Assembly: GCF_003938605.1 (NCBI RefSeq)
Contig: NZ_RHWX01000009.1
Location: 1-64,000 of the forward strand
From: Brevundimonas sp. 357
GTDB taxonomy: Bacteria > Pseudomonadota > Alphaproteobacteria > Caulobacterales > Caulobacteraceae
Length of the DNA: 64,000 nt
Direction of reading: 5' to 3'
Shown: positions 43,015-51,702 of the stretch, in pieces
Layout: each line of letters begins with the position of its first letter
Numbering within the stretch: the stretch's first letter is position 1
The notes under the pieces: generated by a model
Database searches by the model: none
Told to the model about the DNA's origin: nothing
Seen by the model: the letters and a program-made list of their open reading frames with translations, nothing else
Position numbers and translations under genes: made by a program

Positions 43015-46000
43015 TCACTCGGCCGGGGTGTGGCTTTCCCCCGCCAGTCGCCGCTGGCCGGCGAACATCCGGTTCAGCAGGCGTCGCCCGAAGCCGGCGA
43101 TGTCGTCGATGATGGTGAACACCGCCGGGATGTAGAGCAGCGACAGGAAGGTCGAGGAGATCAGCCCCCCGACCACGGCCACGGCCATGGGCGAGCGGAA
43201 CTCCACGTCGGCGCCCCAGCCGATGGCGATGGGCACCATGCCCGCCCCCATGGCGAAGGTGGTCATCAGGATCGGCCGCGCCCGCTTGTGGGCGGCGTCC
43301 ATGATGGCGGCGAAACGGCTCAACCCGCTCTTCTCGGCCATGATGATGTAGTCGACCAGCAGGATGGAGTTCTTGGCCGCGATCCCCATCAGCATCAGCA
43401 CCCCGATCAGGGCCGACATGGAGAAGCTCTTGCCTGCGATCACCAGGGCGATGAAGGCGCCGCCGATGGCCAGGGGCAGAGCCGCCATGATGGTGATCGG
43501 ATAGGCGAAGCTTTTGAACAGCAGGGTCAGCACCGCATACATCAGCAGAATGCCGGACAGGAAGGCGATGCCGAAGCCCACCAGCATCTCCTGGATGAAC
43601 TCGGCGTCCCCGGCGGGCACCTGGCGCACGCCGGTCGGCAGTTCCTTGACCGACGGCAGGCGGTTGACCGCCTGGCCCGCCGCGCCGGTGGTGATGCCGT
43701 CCAGCTCGGCCGAGATGGAGGCGATGCGCGAGCGATCCTGGCGACTGACCGTGGCCGGACCGGCGCCGAACTCGATGTCGGCCACGGCGCTCAGCGGCAC
43801 GGCGGCCCCTGAGGCGGTCGGCACGCGCAGCGTCTCCAGCACGTTCAGATCCTCGCGCGCGGCCTCGGTCAGCTGCAGGCGAATGGGGATCTGGCGGTCG
43901 CCCAGATTGTACTTCGGCAGGTTCTGGTCGATGTCGCCGATGGTGGCGACACGCACGGCCTGGGAGATGGCCCCGGCCGAGACGCCCAGCAGCGCCGCCT
44001 CATCCGGGCGCGGCGTGACCAGGATTTCCGGTCGGGCGATGGCGGCGGTGTTGACGATGTTGGCCAGGCCCGGCACCCCGCGCATCTCCTCCTCGACCTT
44101 GCGGGCCGCGGCTTCCAGCACGATCGGATCGTCGCCCAGGATGGAGAAGGTGTAGCTGGTGCCGTCGCCCGGTCCGCCGCCCTGCTGGGCGATGCCGGCG
44201 CGGATGCGGGCTCCGGGGATCTGCTTCAGCTCATCGACCATGACGCGGGCGAAGGCCTGCTGGCTCAGGTCGCGCTTACCCTTGGGCACCATGTCGGCGT
44301 AGACGTTGGCCTGGTTCACCGACTGGCCGCCGATGGCGGCGTAGACCGAAGTGACCTCCGGCCGGGCGTTCAGCGTCTGCGTCACCTGCTGCACCACGAC
44401 ATCGGTCTGATGCAGGGTGGAGCCCGGCGGCAGTTCGATCTGGAAGGCCGCGCGGCCTTCGTCGGCGGGCGACATGAACTCGAACGACATCTTGGCCGCA
44501 ACCGACAGGAAGATGGAGCCGAACAGGAAGGCGCCGCCCATCACGAAGACGATCCAGCGATGGCGCAGGCACCACTTCAGCGAGCGCAGATAGCCCGCCA
44601 TCCAGAAGGGATCCTTGTCCTCATGATGGGTGTGCTTGAGCATGTAGGCCGCCATCAGCGGCGTCAGCAGACGCGCCACCACCAGGGAGAAGAAGACGCT
44701 GATGCAGGCGGCCAGGGCGAAGGCCTTGAAGAACTGGCCGATGATGCCCGGCATGAAGCCCACGGGCGCGAACACGGCGATGATGGTGCCGGTCGTCGCC
44801 ACGACGGCCAGGCCGATCTCGTCGGCGGCCTCGAAGGCGGCGTCATAGGGCGGCTTGCCGTCGCGCATGTGGCGGACGATGTTCTCGATCTCCACGATGG
44901 CGTCGTCGACCAGGATGCCGATCGTCAGCGACAGGGCCAGCAGCGTCACCACGTTCAGCGACTGGTCCATCGGCCCCAGGATGGCGAAGGTCGGGATCAG
45001 CGACATCGGCATGGCCGTCGCCGCGATCACGGTCGCCCGCCAGTCGCGCAGGAAGATCCACACCACGATGACCGCCAGCACGGCGCCCAGGATCAGCGCC
45101 TCCAGCGAGGCGAGGTAGGATTCCTCGATGTATTTCACGCTGGACGTGACCTGTTCGATGGTCAGTTCGGGATGGGCCTCGTCGATCTTCTCGACCTCGG
45201 CGCGGACCTTTTCCGAGACCTTGACCTCGCTGGCCTCGCGCGAGCGCAGGAAGTTGAAGGTCACGGCCTCCTGGCCGTTGTAGCGGGCCAGGCGGCGCGG
45301 CTCGCTCCACTTGTCGACCACCACGCCCAGATCGCCCAGGCGCACGTTCTTGCCGTCGCCCACGGGCACCAGGGTCTCGCGCAACTGCTCGACCGAACCG
45401 GCGGCGCCCAGGGTGCGCACGGCGCGTTCCGAGCCCGCGATGGTGACGCGACCGCCCGGCAGGTTGTTGTTGACGTTGGTCAGGGCCTGGCTGACCTGGG
45501 CCGCCGTGACGCCGTAGGCGCTGAGCCGTTGCGGATCCAGTTCGACGCGGATCTCGCGGTCCACCCCGCCCGAGCGATTGACCTCGCCGACGCCGCCCAG
45601 CGCCAGCAGGGCGCGGCTCATCTCATTGTCGATAAACCAGCTGATCTGTTCCGGCGTCATCGTTTCCGAGCGGACGACATAGGTGATCAGGGCGTCGCCG
45701 GTGATGTCGATGCGTTGGACCGTCGGCTCCTGCATGTCCTGGGGCAGGCTGGCGCGCACCCCGCTCATGGCGTTGCGGACGTCGTTGGTGGCGCGCTCGG
45801 TGTCGGTGCCCAGTTCGAACTCGATGGTGGTCGAGGACACCCCGTCCGAGACGTTGGAGTAGATGTGGCGCACGCCCGACAGGCCGGCGATCGAATCCTC
45901 GATCACCCGCGTGACCTGCACCTCCATCTCGGTCGGGGCGGCGCCGGGGCGCGCGGCCGTGACCGCGACCAGGGGGAAGTCGATGTCGGGGTTGTTGTTG

Positions 46001-46104
46001 ATCCGCATCCCGGCGAAGCCGGTCACGCCGCCCAGCGTCAGCAGCAGGAACAGCAGGATGATGGGGATGGGGTTCTTGATCGCCCAGGCGGAAAGCTGAT
46101 TCAT
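43015..46104 (-). CDS. RND efflux inner-membrane transporter (AcrB/HAE1-like)
   Basis: 1029 residues. Twelve spans and two large periplasmic loops. N-terminus WAIKNPIPIILLFLLLTLGGV; span-4 Asp-Asp motif LSLTIGILVDDAIVEIEN (proton relay); pore-domain segments such as RPGAAPTEMEVQVTRVIED; C-terminal half with LLMYAVLTLLFKSFAYPI and KNSILLVDYI. The opening with fewer hydrophobic leading residues is like the MexB-relative group found with a single adaptor. It follows the adaptor gene by nine bases; no outer-membrane channel gene is adjacent, so a TolC-type protein elsewhere is required. Substrate unknown. Confidence 0.95.
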   Translation of the reverse strand: MNQLSAWAIKNPIPIILLFLLLTLGGVTGFAGMRINNNPDIDFPLVAVTAARPGAAPTEMEVQVTRVIEDSIAGLSGVRHIYSNVSDGVSSTTIEFELGTDTERATNDVRNAMSGVRASLPQDMQEPTVQRIDITGDALITYVVRSETMTPEQISWFIDNEMSRALLALGGVGEVNRSGGVDREIRVELDPQRLSAYGVTAAQVSQALTNVNNNLPGGRVTIAGSERAVRTLGAAGSVEQLRETLVPVGDGKNVRLGDLGVVVDKWSEPRRLARYNGQEAVTFNFLRSREASEVKVSEKVRAEVEKIDEAHPELTIEQVTSSVKYIEESYLASLEALILGAVLAVIVVWIFLRDWRATVIAATAMPMSLIPTFAILGPMDQSLNVVTLLALSLTIGILVDDAIVEIENIVRHMRDGKPPYDAAFEAADEIGLAVVATTGTIIAVFAPVGFMPGIIGQFFKAFALAACISVFFSLVVARLLTPLMAAYMLKHTHHEDKDPFWMAGYLRSLKWCLRHRWIVFVMGGAFLFGSIFLSVAAKMSFEFMSPADEGRAAFQIELPPGSTLHQTDVVVQQVTQTLNARPEVTSVYAAIGGQSVNQANVYADMVPKGKRDLSQQAFARVMVDELKQIPGARIRAGIAQQGGGPGDGTSYTFSILGDDPIVLEAAARKVEEEMRGVPGLANIVNTAAIARPEILVTPRPDEAALLGVSAGAISQAVRVATIGDIDQNLPKYNLGDRQIPIRLQLTEAAREDLNVLETLRVPTASGAAVPLSAVADIEFGAGPATVSRQDRSRIASISAELDGITTGAAGQAVNRLPSVKELPTGVRQVPAGDAEFIQEMLVGFGIAFLSGILLMYAVLTLLFKSFAYPITIMAALPLAIGGAFIALVIAGKSFSMSALIGVLMLMGIAAKNSILLVDYIIMAEKSGLSRFAAIMDAAHKRARPILMTTFAMGAGMVPIAIGWGADVEFRSPMAVAVVGGLISSTFLSLLYIPAVFTIIDDIAGFGRRLLNRMFAGQRRLAGESHTPAE

Positions 46105-46113
46105 GGCCGGGCC

Positions 46114-47274
46114 TTACTTCTTGGCGGGCGCTTGGGCGGCGGGGGCGGCGGCTGGAGCCGCTGCGGGCGCGGCGGCGCGCGGCGCGGCCACCGTCACCTT
46201 GTCGCCCTCGTTCAGGAAGCCGGCGCCGGCCACCACGACGCGGACGCCCGCGTTCAGCCCCTCGACCGAGGTCTGGTCGTCGCGCCGCGACAGCACAGTC
46301 ACTGGGATGAAGCGCACAGAGGAATCGGCGTTCAGCACGAACACCCCGGACTTGTTGCTGCGATACAGGACGGCGTCGGTCGGCACCACTGTGGCCGGGC
46401 GCGTGCCCGCCTCGATGGCGGCGCGGGCGAACATGCCGGGCTTCAGGGCGCTGCCGGGCGCCAGGCTGATGCGCGCCAGGCCCAGGCGGGTCTGGGCGTT
46501 GACCTCGGGCGTGACGATGCGGACCGTGCCGGTCGTCGATCCGGCCTGGCTGGAGGTGACGGCCGCGCTCTGTCCGGCCTGGATCAGGGGCAGTTCGGTT
46601 TCCGGCACCTGGGCGTCCAGTTCCAGACGGCCGTCGCGCACCATGCGGAACAGTTCGGTTCCGGCGCTGATGATCTGGCCCTTGGTCACGCTGCGGCTGA
46701 TGATCAGGCCACTGACCGGCGCGCGGATGGTGGCCTGGGACAGGCGAGTCTGGGTCTCGGCCAGGGCGGCGTGGGCCGAGGCCAGATTGGCCGCCGAGGC
46801 GCGCTGATTGGCCAGGGCCGTATCCAGCGACGCCTGGCTCAGGAAGCCGCGCGTCTTCAGTTCCTGGGCGCGGGCCAGGGCGGCGTCGTCGCGGGCGACG
46901 TTGGCCTCGGCCGTCTGCACGGCCGCCTGCTGCTGGCGCACCTGGGCGCGCAACAGGACGTCGTTCATCTGCACCAGGGGCTGGCCCTGGCGGACATAGG
47001 AGCCTTCGTCGACATAGAGGATCGTCGCCGTCAGTCCGCCGGTCTCGGCGGCGACCGGCACCTCTTCCCAGGCCGAGACGGTGCCTGAGGCGACCACGGT
47101 GCGGGGCAGGGCGACCGAGGTCGCCGTCGTCGCGCTGACGGTCTGGCGCGAGGCCCCGTCCTTCTTGTCCTTTTCATCCCCGTGTCCGCCACAGGCGGCC
47201 AGGGTCAGGCTGGTAGCCAGGGCCATAGCCATGGCGGAGGTCAGTCGGGCCGAAAAGCGTCGAGAGGTCGCCAC
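46114..47274 (-). CDS. RND efflux periplasmic adaptor (membrane-fusion lipoprotein)
   Basis: About 386 residues. Signal peptide with lipobox SLTLAAC, so inner-membrane anchored. Biotinyl-lipoyl segments (TVVASGTVSAWEEVPVAAE, GLTATILYVDEGSYVRQGQPL), an alpha-helical hairpin ~105-170 with AELKTRGFLSQASLD-type repeat, and APVSGLIISRSVTKGQIISAGTEL. The C-terminal ~25 residues are an Ala/Pro repeat (AAPAAAP) with a Lys tail. I chose GTG at 47274 with AGGA nine bases upstream; the frame is open to 47349. Transcribed with the transporter. Confidence 0.92.
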   Translation of the reverse strand: MATSRRFSARLTSAMAMALATSLTLAACGGHGDEKDKKDGASRQTVSATTATSVALPRTVVASGTVSAWEEVPVAAETGGLTATILYVDEGSYVRQGQPLVQMNDVLLRAQVRQQQAAVQTAEANVARDDAALARAQELKTRGFLSQASLDTALANQRASAANLASAHAALAETQTRLSQATIRAPVSGLIISRSVTKGQIISAGTELFRMVRDGRLELDAQVPETELPLIQAGQSAAVTSSQAGSTTGTVRIVTPEVNAQTRLGLARISLAPGSALKPGMFARAAIEAGTRPATVVPTDAVLYRSNKSGVFVLNADSSVRFIPVTVLSRRDDQTSVEGLNAGVRVVVAGAGFLNEGDKVTVAAPRAAAPAAAPAAAPAAQAPAKK

Positions 47275-47447
47275 GTGCGAATATCCTGGGAGATTGAGCG
47301 TACAGTCAGACGCGCGCCAACCTTCTGTCCGGCGTCGCGGGCATAGCAACGCTACTTACCCGTTCGGCGATCCGCGCTCAAACGACTCATTCGCAATTAC
47401 GACGATGTAATCTGCAACCGGGGCGCGTGCTGACGGTCGTTTTCTGG

Positions 47448-47870
47448 TCAGGGGCGGATCCGATCCGGCAAGGCGGCGACTTCGGCCTCGCTCAGCGCCT
47501 TGACGATGCGGACGCGGCAAGGGCCGTTGACGCCTGACATGCCGCGCACGTTCAGATTCGCCCAGTCGCCGGCGCACAGGCGCGACTTCCCGGCGCTCTG
47601 CGGACGAATGGTCAGGGCCGTGGCGAAGTCCAGATCCTGGCAGATGCCGACCGCCTGGGCCTGATAGATGCGTCCGCGACCCGTATCGAAATAGATGTTG
47701 GTGCGATCATCCGAGCGGAAGTTGCGGACCTGATCGGCGTAGAAGCAGGGGGCGGCCGTCGACGAGGCCGTCTGCACCGAGGAGGCGCCGTTCGTCTGGG
47801 GCGCGCAGGCGGCGGCGCTCAGGCTCAAAACCAGGACCGTACAGGCGGCGAGGGAAGTACGGAGGGTCAT
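47448..47870 (-). CDS. DUF6491 family lipoprotein
   Basis: 140 residues. Signal peptide with lipobox SLSAAAC, Cys22. The mature part has the family pattern CFYADQVRNFRSDDRTNIYF, GRIYQAQAVGICQDLDFA, LTIRP, SRLCAGDWANL and GPCRVRIVKALSEAEVAALP. Four to five cysteines may form disulfides. The family is small and of unknown role, common in Caulobacterales and Xanthomonadales. Confidence 0.82.
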   Translation of the reverse strand: MTLRTSLAACTVLVLSLSAAACAPQTNGASSVQTASSTAAPCFYADQVRNFRSDDRTNIYFDTGRGRIYQAQAVGICQDLDFATALTIRPQSAGKSRLCAGDWANLNVRGMSGVNGPCRVRIVKALSEAEVAALPDRIRP

Positions 47871-47903
47871 GGCGTATCCTTTGTTGATCGTCGGTATTCG
47901 ACC

Positions 47904-49712
47904 TTAGCGGTCTTCAGCGACGTTGTCATGACGCGAAGGGCCTAAGCGACTCCCATGGTCACGTTGCACGGGCGAAGGCCGCCCCATGATGGTCGCCGCC
48001 AGATGCTCGCCCAGCAGGGGAGCGACGCAAAAGCCGCGCGAACCCAGGCCGGTCAGGACATGGAGTCCGCTCTTCCATTCTCCGCACAGGGGCAGGCGGT
48101 CGGGCGTCGTCGCGCGCACGGCGACGCGGCGGCCGCGCGCCTCGGCGGGCGCTTGCTGCGCCAGCGCGGCGAGGGCGGGCAGGGCGGCGGCCAGGGTCGC
48201 CTGGTTGCGGGCGCCGGCCTCATCGGACGCCTCGGGCGCCTCCACGCCTCGGTCATGGGTGGCGCCGTAGAGCATCCCGTTCCCGGTCGGCGCGGCGTAG
48301 CCGCCCCAGGCGACGGGCAGAGGCGGCGGCGTCCCCCGGGTCCAGTCCGCCTGTCCCGCGACCGGAGACAGCGGCAGGTCGGGCGCCAGCCGCGTCGATC
48401 CCCAGCCCGCCGTCAGCACGACGGCGTCCGCCTCGATCAGGACGGCGCCGTCGTCGCCCTTCACGCGCCAGCCGTCGGTCGTCGCTTCCAGTGCGGCCGC
48501 GCGCCCCGTGACCCGTTCAGCGCCCGCCAGCCACGGCTCCAGAATCGCGTCGGAGCGCACGGCCAGGGCCTGGCCCATCATCAGACCGCCGCGCGTTGTG
48601 GGTTCGCCCAGGCGCTCAGAACAGGCGGCGGGGTCCAGCCTGTGCATGGCGCCTTCCGGCCACAGGGCTTGCGTCGCGATCTTGTCGAAACGGGCGGCGT
48701 CGCGCGGCGCCTGCTCCAGTTGCAGCACCCCCTCGGCGACGACGGCGCCGGGCAGGGCGCGGTACAGGCGTCCCGCCCGCTCCAGCGCCTGGGCGTGGAA
48801 TTCGGCGATGAAGGCGTCGCCCGCGTCCAGTCGCGGCGTCACCAGCGAGGCTGGAAAACCTGAAGCGCCCGCGCCCGCTCGCTCTGCCTCGACGACCGTG
48901 ACGCGCGCGCCCTCGGCGATCAGGGCGCGGGCGACGGCGGCGCCCGCGATCCCGGCGCCGATCACGGCGACATGACGAGGGCGCTCCGTCGGCGCCTCGC
49001 CCGCCATGCGCGCCTCCAGCCGCTCGCGCTTCCTGCCGTGGCCGGGCTTCTTCTCGACGCTGAAGCCATGCTCGGCCAGGCCGCGCCGCACGGCCCCGGC
49101 GACGGTGAAGGTGGCCAGCCGCGCGCCGGGCGCGGAGCGCGCCGCGACCAGGGCCAGGATCTCGGGCGACCACATGCCGGGGTTCAGCGCGGGCGAGAAC
49201 CCGTCCAGGAACCAGGCGTCGGCCGGACCCGACCATTGCTCCAGCGCCCATCGGGCGTCGCCGACGGCCAGGTCGATCGTCGCGCCCCACTGCGGCAGGT
49301 CCAGCCGGTGAAAGCCCGGCGTCTCGGCGGGCCACACGTCCAGCACCCCGGCGGCCGTCTCGGCCAGCTCGGGCCAGGCGGCCAGGGCGCGGGCCGCTTC
49401 GTCGCGTGTCAGGGGGAAGCCTTCGATGGAGAAGACCCGTAGCCGCGCCCCGTGCGCGCGCGTACGCCGCCACAGATCCAGCAGGGTCACGATGTTCAGC
49501 CCGGTGCCGAAGCCCAGTTCGCCGACGGTGAAGGCGGATCGCCCCGACCAGGCCTCGGGAAGGCCGCAGCCTTGCAGAAAGACCGCGCGGGTCTCGGCCA
49601 GGCCGTCGTCTTTCGAGAAATAGACGTCGCCGAATCGGCCCGACCGGGGCGAGCCGTCTTCGGCCCACAGCAGTTGGGGCGAGGCGTCGTCGGGGGGCGG
49701 TGCGGCGGTCAT
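47904..49712 (-). CDS. mnmC: Bifunctional tRNA mnm5s2U34 enzyme MnmC
   Basis: 602 residues. N-terminal methyltransferase domain (~1-235): ELGFGTGLNIVTLLDLWRR, FSIEGFPLTRDE, DAWFLDGFSPALNPGMWSPE. C-terminal FAD oxidase domain (~245-590): VAVIGAGIAGAAVARALIAEG, GGLMMGQALAVRSDAIL, TAGWGSTRLAPDLPLSPVAGQ, LGSRGFCVAPLLGE. Finishes the wobble modification of tRNA-Glu/Gln/Lys-type anticodons. Full length and both domains intact. Confidence 0.95.
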   Translation of the reverse strand: MTAAPPPDDASPQLLWAEDGSPRSGRFGDVYFSKDDGLAETRAVFLQGCGLPEAWSGRSAFTVGELGFGTGLNIVTLLDLWRRTRAHGARLRVFSIEGFPLTRDEAARALAAWPELAETAAGVLDVWPAETPGFHRLDLPQWGATIDLAVGDARWALEQWSGPADAWFLDGFSPALNPGMWSPEILALVAARSAPGARLATFTVAGAVRRGLAEHGFSVEKKPGHGRKRERLEARMAGEAPTERPRHVAVIGAGIAGAAVARALIAEGARVTVVEAERAGAGASGFPASLVTPRLDAGDAFIAEFHAQALERAGRLYRALPGAVVAEGVLQLEQAPRDAARFDKIATQALWPEGAMHRLDPAACSERLGEPTTRGGLMMGQALAVRSDAILEPWLAGAERVTGRAAALEATTDGWRVKGDDGAVLIEADAVVLTAGWGSTRLAPDLPLSPVAGQADWTRGTPPPLPVAWGGYAAPTGNGMLYGATHDRGVEAPEASDEAGARNQATLAAALPALAALAQQAPAEARGRRVAVRATTPDRLPLCGEWKSGLHVLTGLGSRGFCVAPLLGEHLAATIMGRPSPVQRDHGSRLGPSRHDNVAEDR

Positions 49713-49785
49713 GGCGGCGGTCTATCGGTCCCGGCCGCTGGAAGAAAGCATGTCCGCCAGGAATGAGCGTTTGGAAAGCGCGCAT

Positions 49786-49818
49786 GAAAAAGGGGCCGTC
49801 CGTGAGGACGACCCCTTT
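49786..49818 (-). terminator. Terminator after the Ala-rich lipoprotein gene
   Basis: GGGG-CC-GTCC and GGAC-GA-CCCC make a stem with a two-base mismatch and GTGA loop. The minus strand continues TTTTTCAT. A second 7-bp hairpin, CGCGGTC/GACCGCG (49825-49843), lies before it. Confidence 0.75.
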
Positions 49819-49860
49819 CCGCATCGCGGTCACGAGGACCGCGACACCAAGACGTAAGTC

Positions 49861-50145
49861 TTAGTGGGCAGCCGGAGCAGCCGGAGCAGCGGCCGGAGCG
49901 GCGGCGGCGTCAGCAGCCGGAGCAGCAGCGGCGTCGGCAGCCTTGACGGCTTCGCCAGCGGCTTCGCCAGCAGCGGCGGCAGCGTCGGTGGCGGCGGCGT
50001 CGGCCGTAGCAGCGGCGTCGGCAGCGGTGTCGGCGGCGGCGGTGGCGTCGGCAGCGGCGTCTTCAGCCTTGTCGGTGGCGGCGGGTTGGCAAGCGGCCAG
50101 GGCCAGAGCAGCGGCCGAAGCGGCGATCAGAGCGGTGATGCGCAT
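49861..50145 (-). CDS. Alanine-rich lipoprotein, low complexity
   Basis: 94 residues, more than half Ala. Signal peptide MRITALIAASAAALALAAC with lipobox ALAAC (Cys19). The mature part is repeated AADAAA/ATDAAAAA units with Asp/Glu, becoming AAPAA-rich at the end. Predicted to be a helical or disordered envelope tether. No domain. Dyad G+C repetition makes chance translation possible, but the signal peptide, AAGGAAGA ribosome site and downstream terminator argue for a gene. Confidence 0.7.
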   Translation of the reverse strand: MRITALIAASAAALALAACQPAATDKAEDAAADATAAADTAADAAATADAAATDAAAAAGEAAGEAVKAADAAAAPAADAAAAPAAAPAAPAAH

Positions 50146-50296
50146 AGGTTTCTTCCTTCAGAAGGTAAAAGCGAGACCATGAACCTCGCTGAGGTAGAGA
50201 TAACGGCTTCGTGAGGAGGAGCGCAAGCGATTTCTCACGGGTTCGTGAAGTCATCGCGAGGGCATCACGAATATCGATACGCCCACCGCCGTTTCG

Positions 50297-50605
50297 TCAG
50301 CGGCCGTGGGGGGGAATGGGCGGCGTGGTGGGGTCGGTCGGGTCTGTGGGAACCGGCGTGACCGGCGCGTCCGGATCCGGAGGCAGGGTCGGCGGCGTCG
50401 GCGCTGGAATCGCGTCGCCTGGGGGCGGATTCGCAGGCGTCAGGGTGTCGGACGATGGGCTCGTCGGCGTGACGGCGGGTGACGCGGCGGCGGGCGCGGC
50501 TGCGCCTTCCGCCTTTTCTGGGGATCGGTCATTGCAGGCGGCCAGCATCAGCAGGGCGCTGGCGGCGGTCAGAATCGTCAGGGAGAGTTTTGAGGACAGT
50601 CGCAT
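50297..50605 (-). CDS. Proline-rich lipoprotein
   Basis: 102 residues. Signal peptide with lipobox LLMLAAC (Cys24), then NDRSPEKAEGAAAPAAAS and a Pro/Thr/Asp repeat region (PPTLPPDPDAPVTPV, DPTDPTTPPIPPHG). A surface or periplasmic unstructured lipoprotein. It and the Ala-rich lipoprotein gene lie side by side with the same lipobox style. GGAGCCGTCCG precedes the ATG. Confidence 0.72.
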   Translation of the reverse strand: MRLSSKLSLTILTAASALLMLAACNDRSPEKAEGAAAPAAASPAVTPTSPSSDTLTPANPPPGDAIPAPTPPTLPPDPDAPVTPVPTDPTDPTTPPIPPHGR

Positions 50606-50697
50606 CGGACGGCTCCTTCACAAGCGGCCGCGCACGCGGCCGTGATCCTGAGAGAACCGTCGTGAACGCTCCGTGTTCCGAACGTCGCTTGCGGGCG

Positions 50698-51567
50698 TCA
50701 GGCGTCCATCGGCGCGGCGGCCAGGGCTTCTTCCATTTCGGTGAAGGACGGCTGGGCGGTCGAAGGGATGTCGCCGCGGCCGATCTCGACCGAGATCTGG
50801 GCCGCATTGCCGTGCAGGTGGGCCACCAGCACCGACTGGATGATCTTGTAGTAGGCGCCTTCCTCCTCGACGATGGCGTTCAGGCGTGAGGCGAACGGCC
50901 CGACCAGGCCATAGGCCAGGAAGACGCCCAGGAAGGTGCCGACCAGGGCGCCGCCGATCATGCCGCCCAGCACTTCCGGCGGCTCGGTGATCGACCCCAT
51001 CGTCTTGATGATGCCCAGCACGGCGGCGACGATGCCCAGGGCGGGCAGGCCGTCGGCCAGGGTCTGCAGCGCGTGGGCCGGGGCCAAGGCCTCGTGGTGG
51101 TGCTTCTCCAACTGCTTCTCCATGGCGTCCTCGATCTGGTGCGGATCCTCGAGGTTCATGGTCATCATCCGCAGGGTGTCGCAGATGAAGTCGGTGGCGA
51201 AGTGGTCCTTCAGCACCTTGGGATATTTCTGGAAGATGGCGCTCTCGGCCGGCTTTTCGATGTGGCTTTCCAGGGCGATCACGCCCTTGGACTTCATCGT
51301 CTTGGTCAGCTGGAACAGCAGGCTGAGCAGATCCTTGTAGTCCTGCTTCTTCCACTTCGGCCCGGCGAAGCACTTGCCCAGCCCGCCCAGGGTGGCCTTG
51401 ATCACCGGCAGGCTGTTGGAGATCAGGAAGGCCGCGATGCCCGCGCCGAAGATGGCCATGAGCTCATAGGGCAGCGAATAGAGGATCGTCGCCATCTTGC
51501 CGCCGTGCAGCAGGAAGCTGCCGAACACCATGGCGAACAGCATGACGATGCCGATGATCTGGAACAT
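50698..51567 (-). CDS. motA: Flagellar motor stator protein MotA
   Basis: 289 residues. Four spans (QIIGIVMLFAMVFGSFLL, YELMAIFGAGIAAFLIS, ADGLPALGIVAAVLGIIKTMG, IGGALVGTFLGVFLAYGLVGPF) with the cytoplasmic loop between spans 2 and 3 that contacts FliG. The proton-channel proline region VLGIIKTMG and GGALVGTFLGVF are typical. Its partner motB is not adjacent, as in Caulobacter-type genomes. No strong Shine-Dalgarno. Confidence 0.95.
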   Translation of the reverse strand: MFQIIGIVMLFAMVFGSFLLHGGKMATILYSLPYELMAIFGAGIAAFLISNSLPVIKATLGGLGKCFAGPKWKKQDYKDLLSLLFQLTKTMKSKGVIALESHIEKPAESAIFQKYPKVLKDHFATDFICDTLRMMTMNLEDPHQIEDAMEKQLEKHHHEALAPAHALQTLADGLPALGIVAAVLGIIKTMGSITEPPEVLGGMIGGALVGTFLGVFLAYGLVGPFASRLNAIVEEEGAYYKIIQSVLVAHLHGNAAQISVEIGRGDIPSTAQPSFTEMEEALAAAPMDA

Positions 51568-51672
51568 GAGGCGAGCAGGCGTCCTGGAGCCGAAGGGTCA
51601 GGACGCCGTTATCGGCGTTAATGCTTAAGGCCGCGTTTCGCGAATCCCGGTTCGGGACGAAAACCACAAAGA

Positions 51673-51693
51673 CCCTCTCGCAACAGGAGAGGG
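51673..51693. repeat. Short dispersed palindrome, third copy
   Basis: CCCTCTC and GAGAGGG with a 7-base loop, ten bases after the acyl-CoA synthetase stop. Family with 14707-14727 and 42923-42943. Confidence 0.6.
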
Positions 51694-51702
51694 CCCCAAT
51701 TC

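Noticed and set aside
44410..47088. 892-codon plus-strand frame opposite the RND transporter and adaptor genes
   Set aside because: Antisense of clearly conserved genes; composition (Gly, Asp, His, Arg) is a shadow of the real codons.
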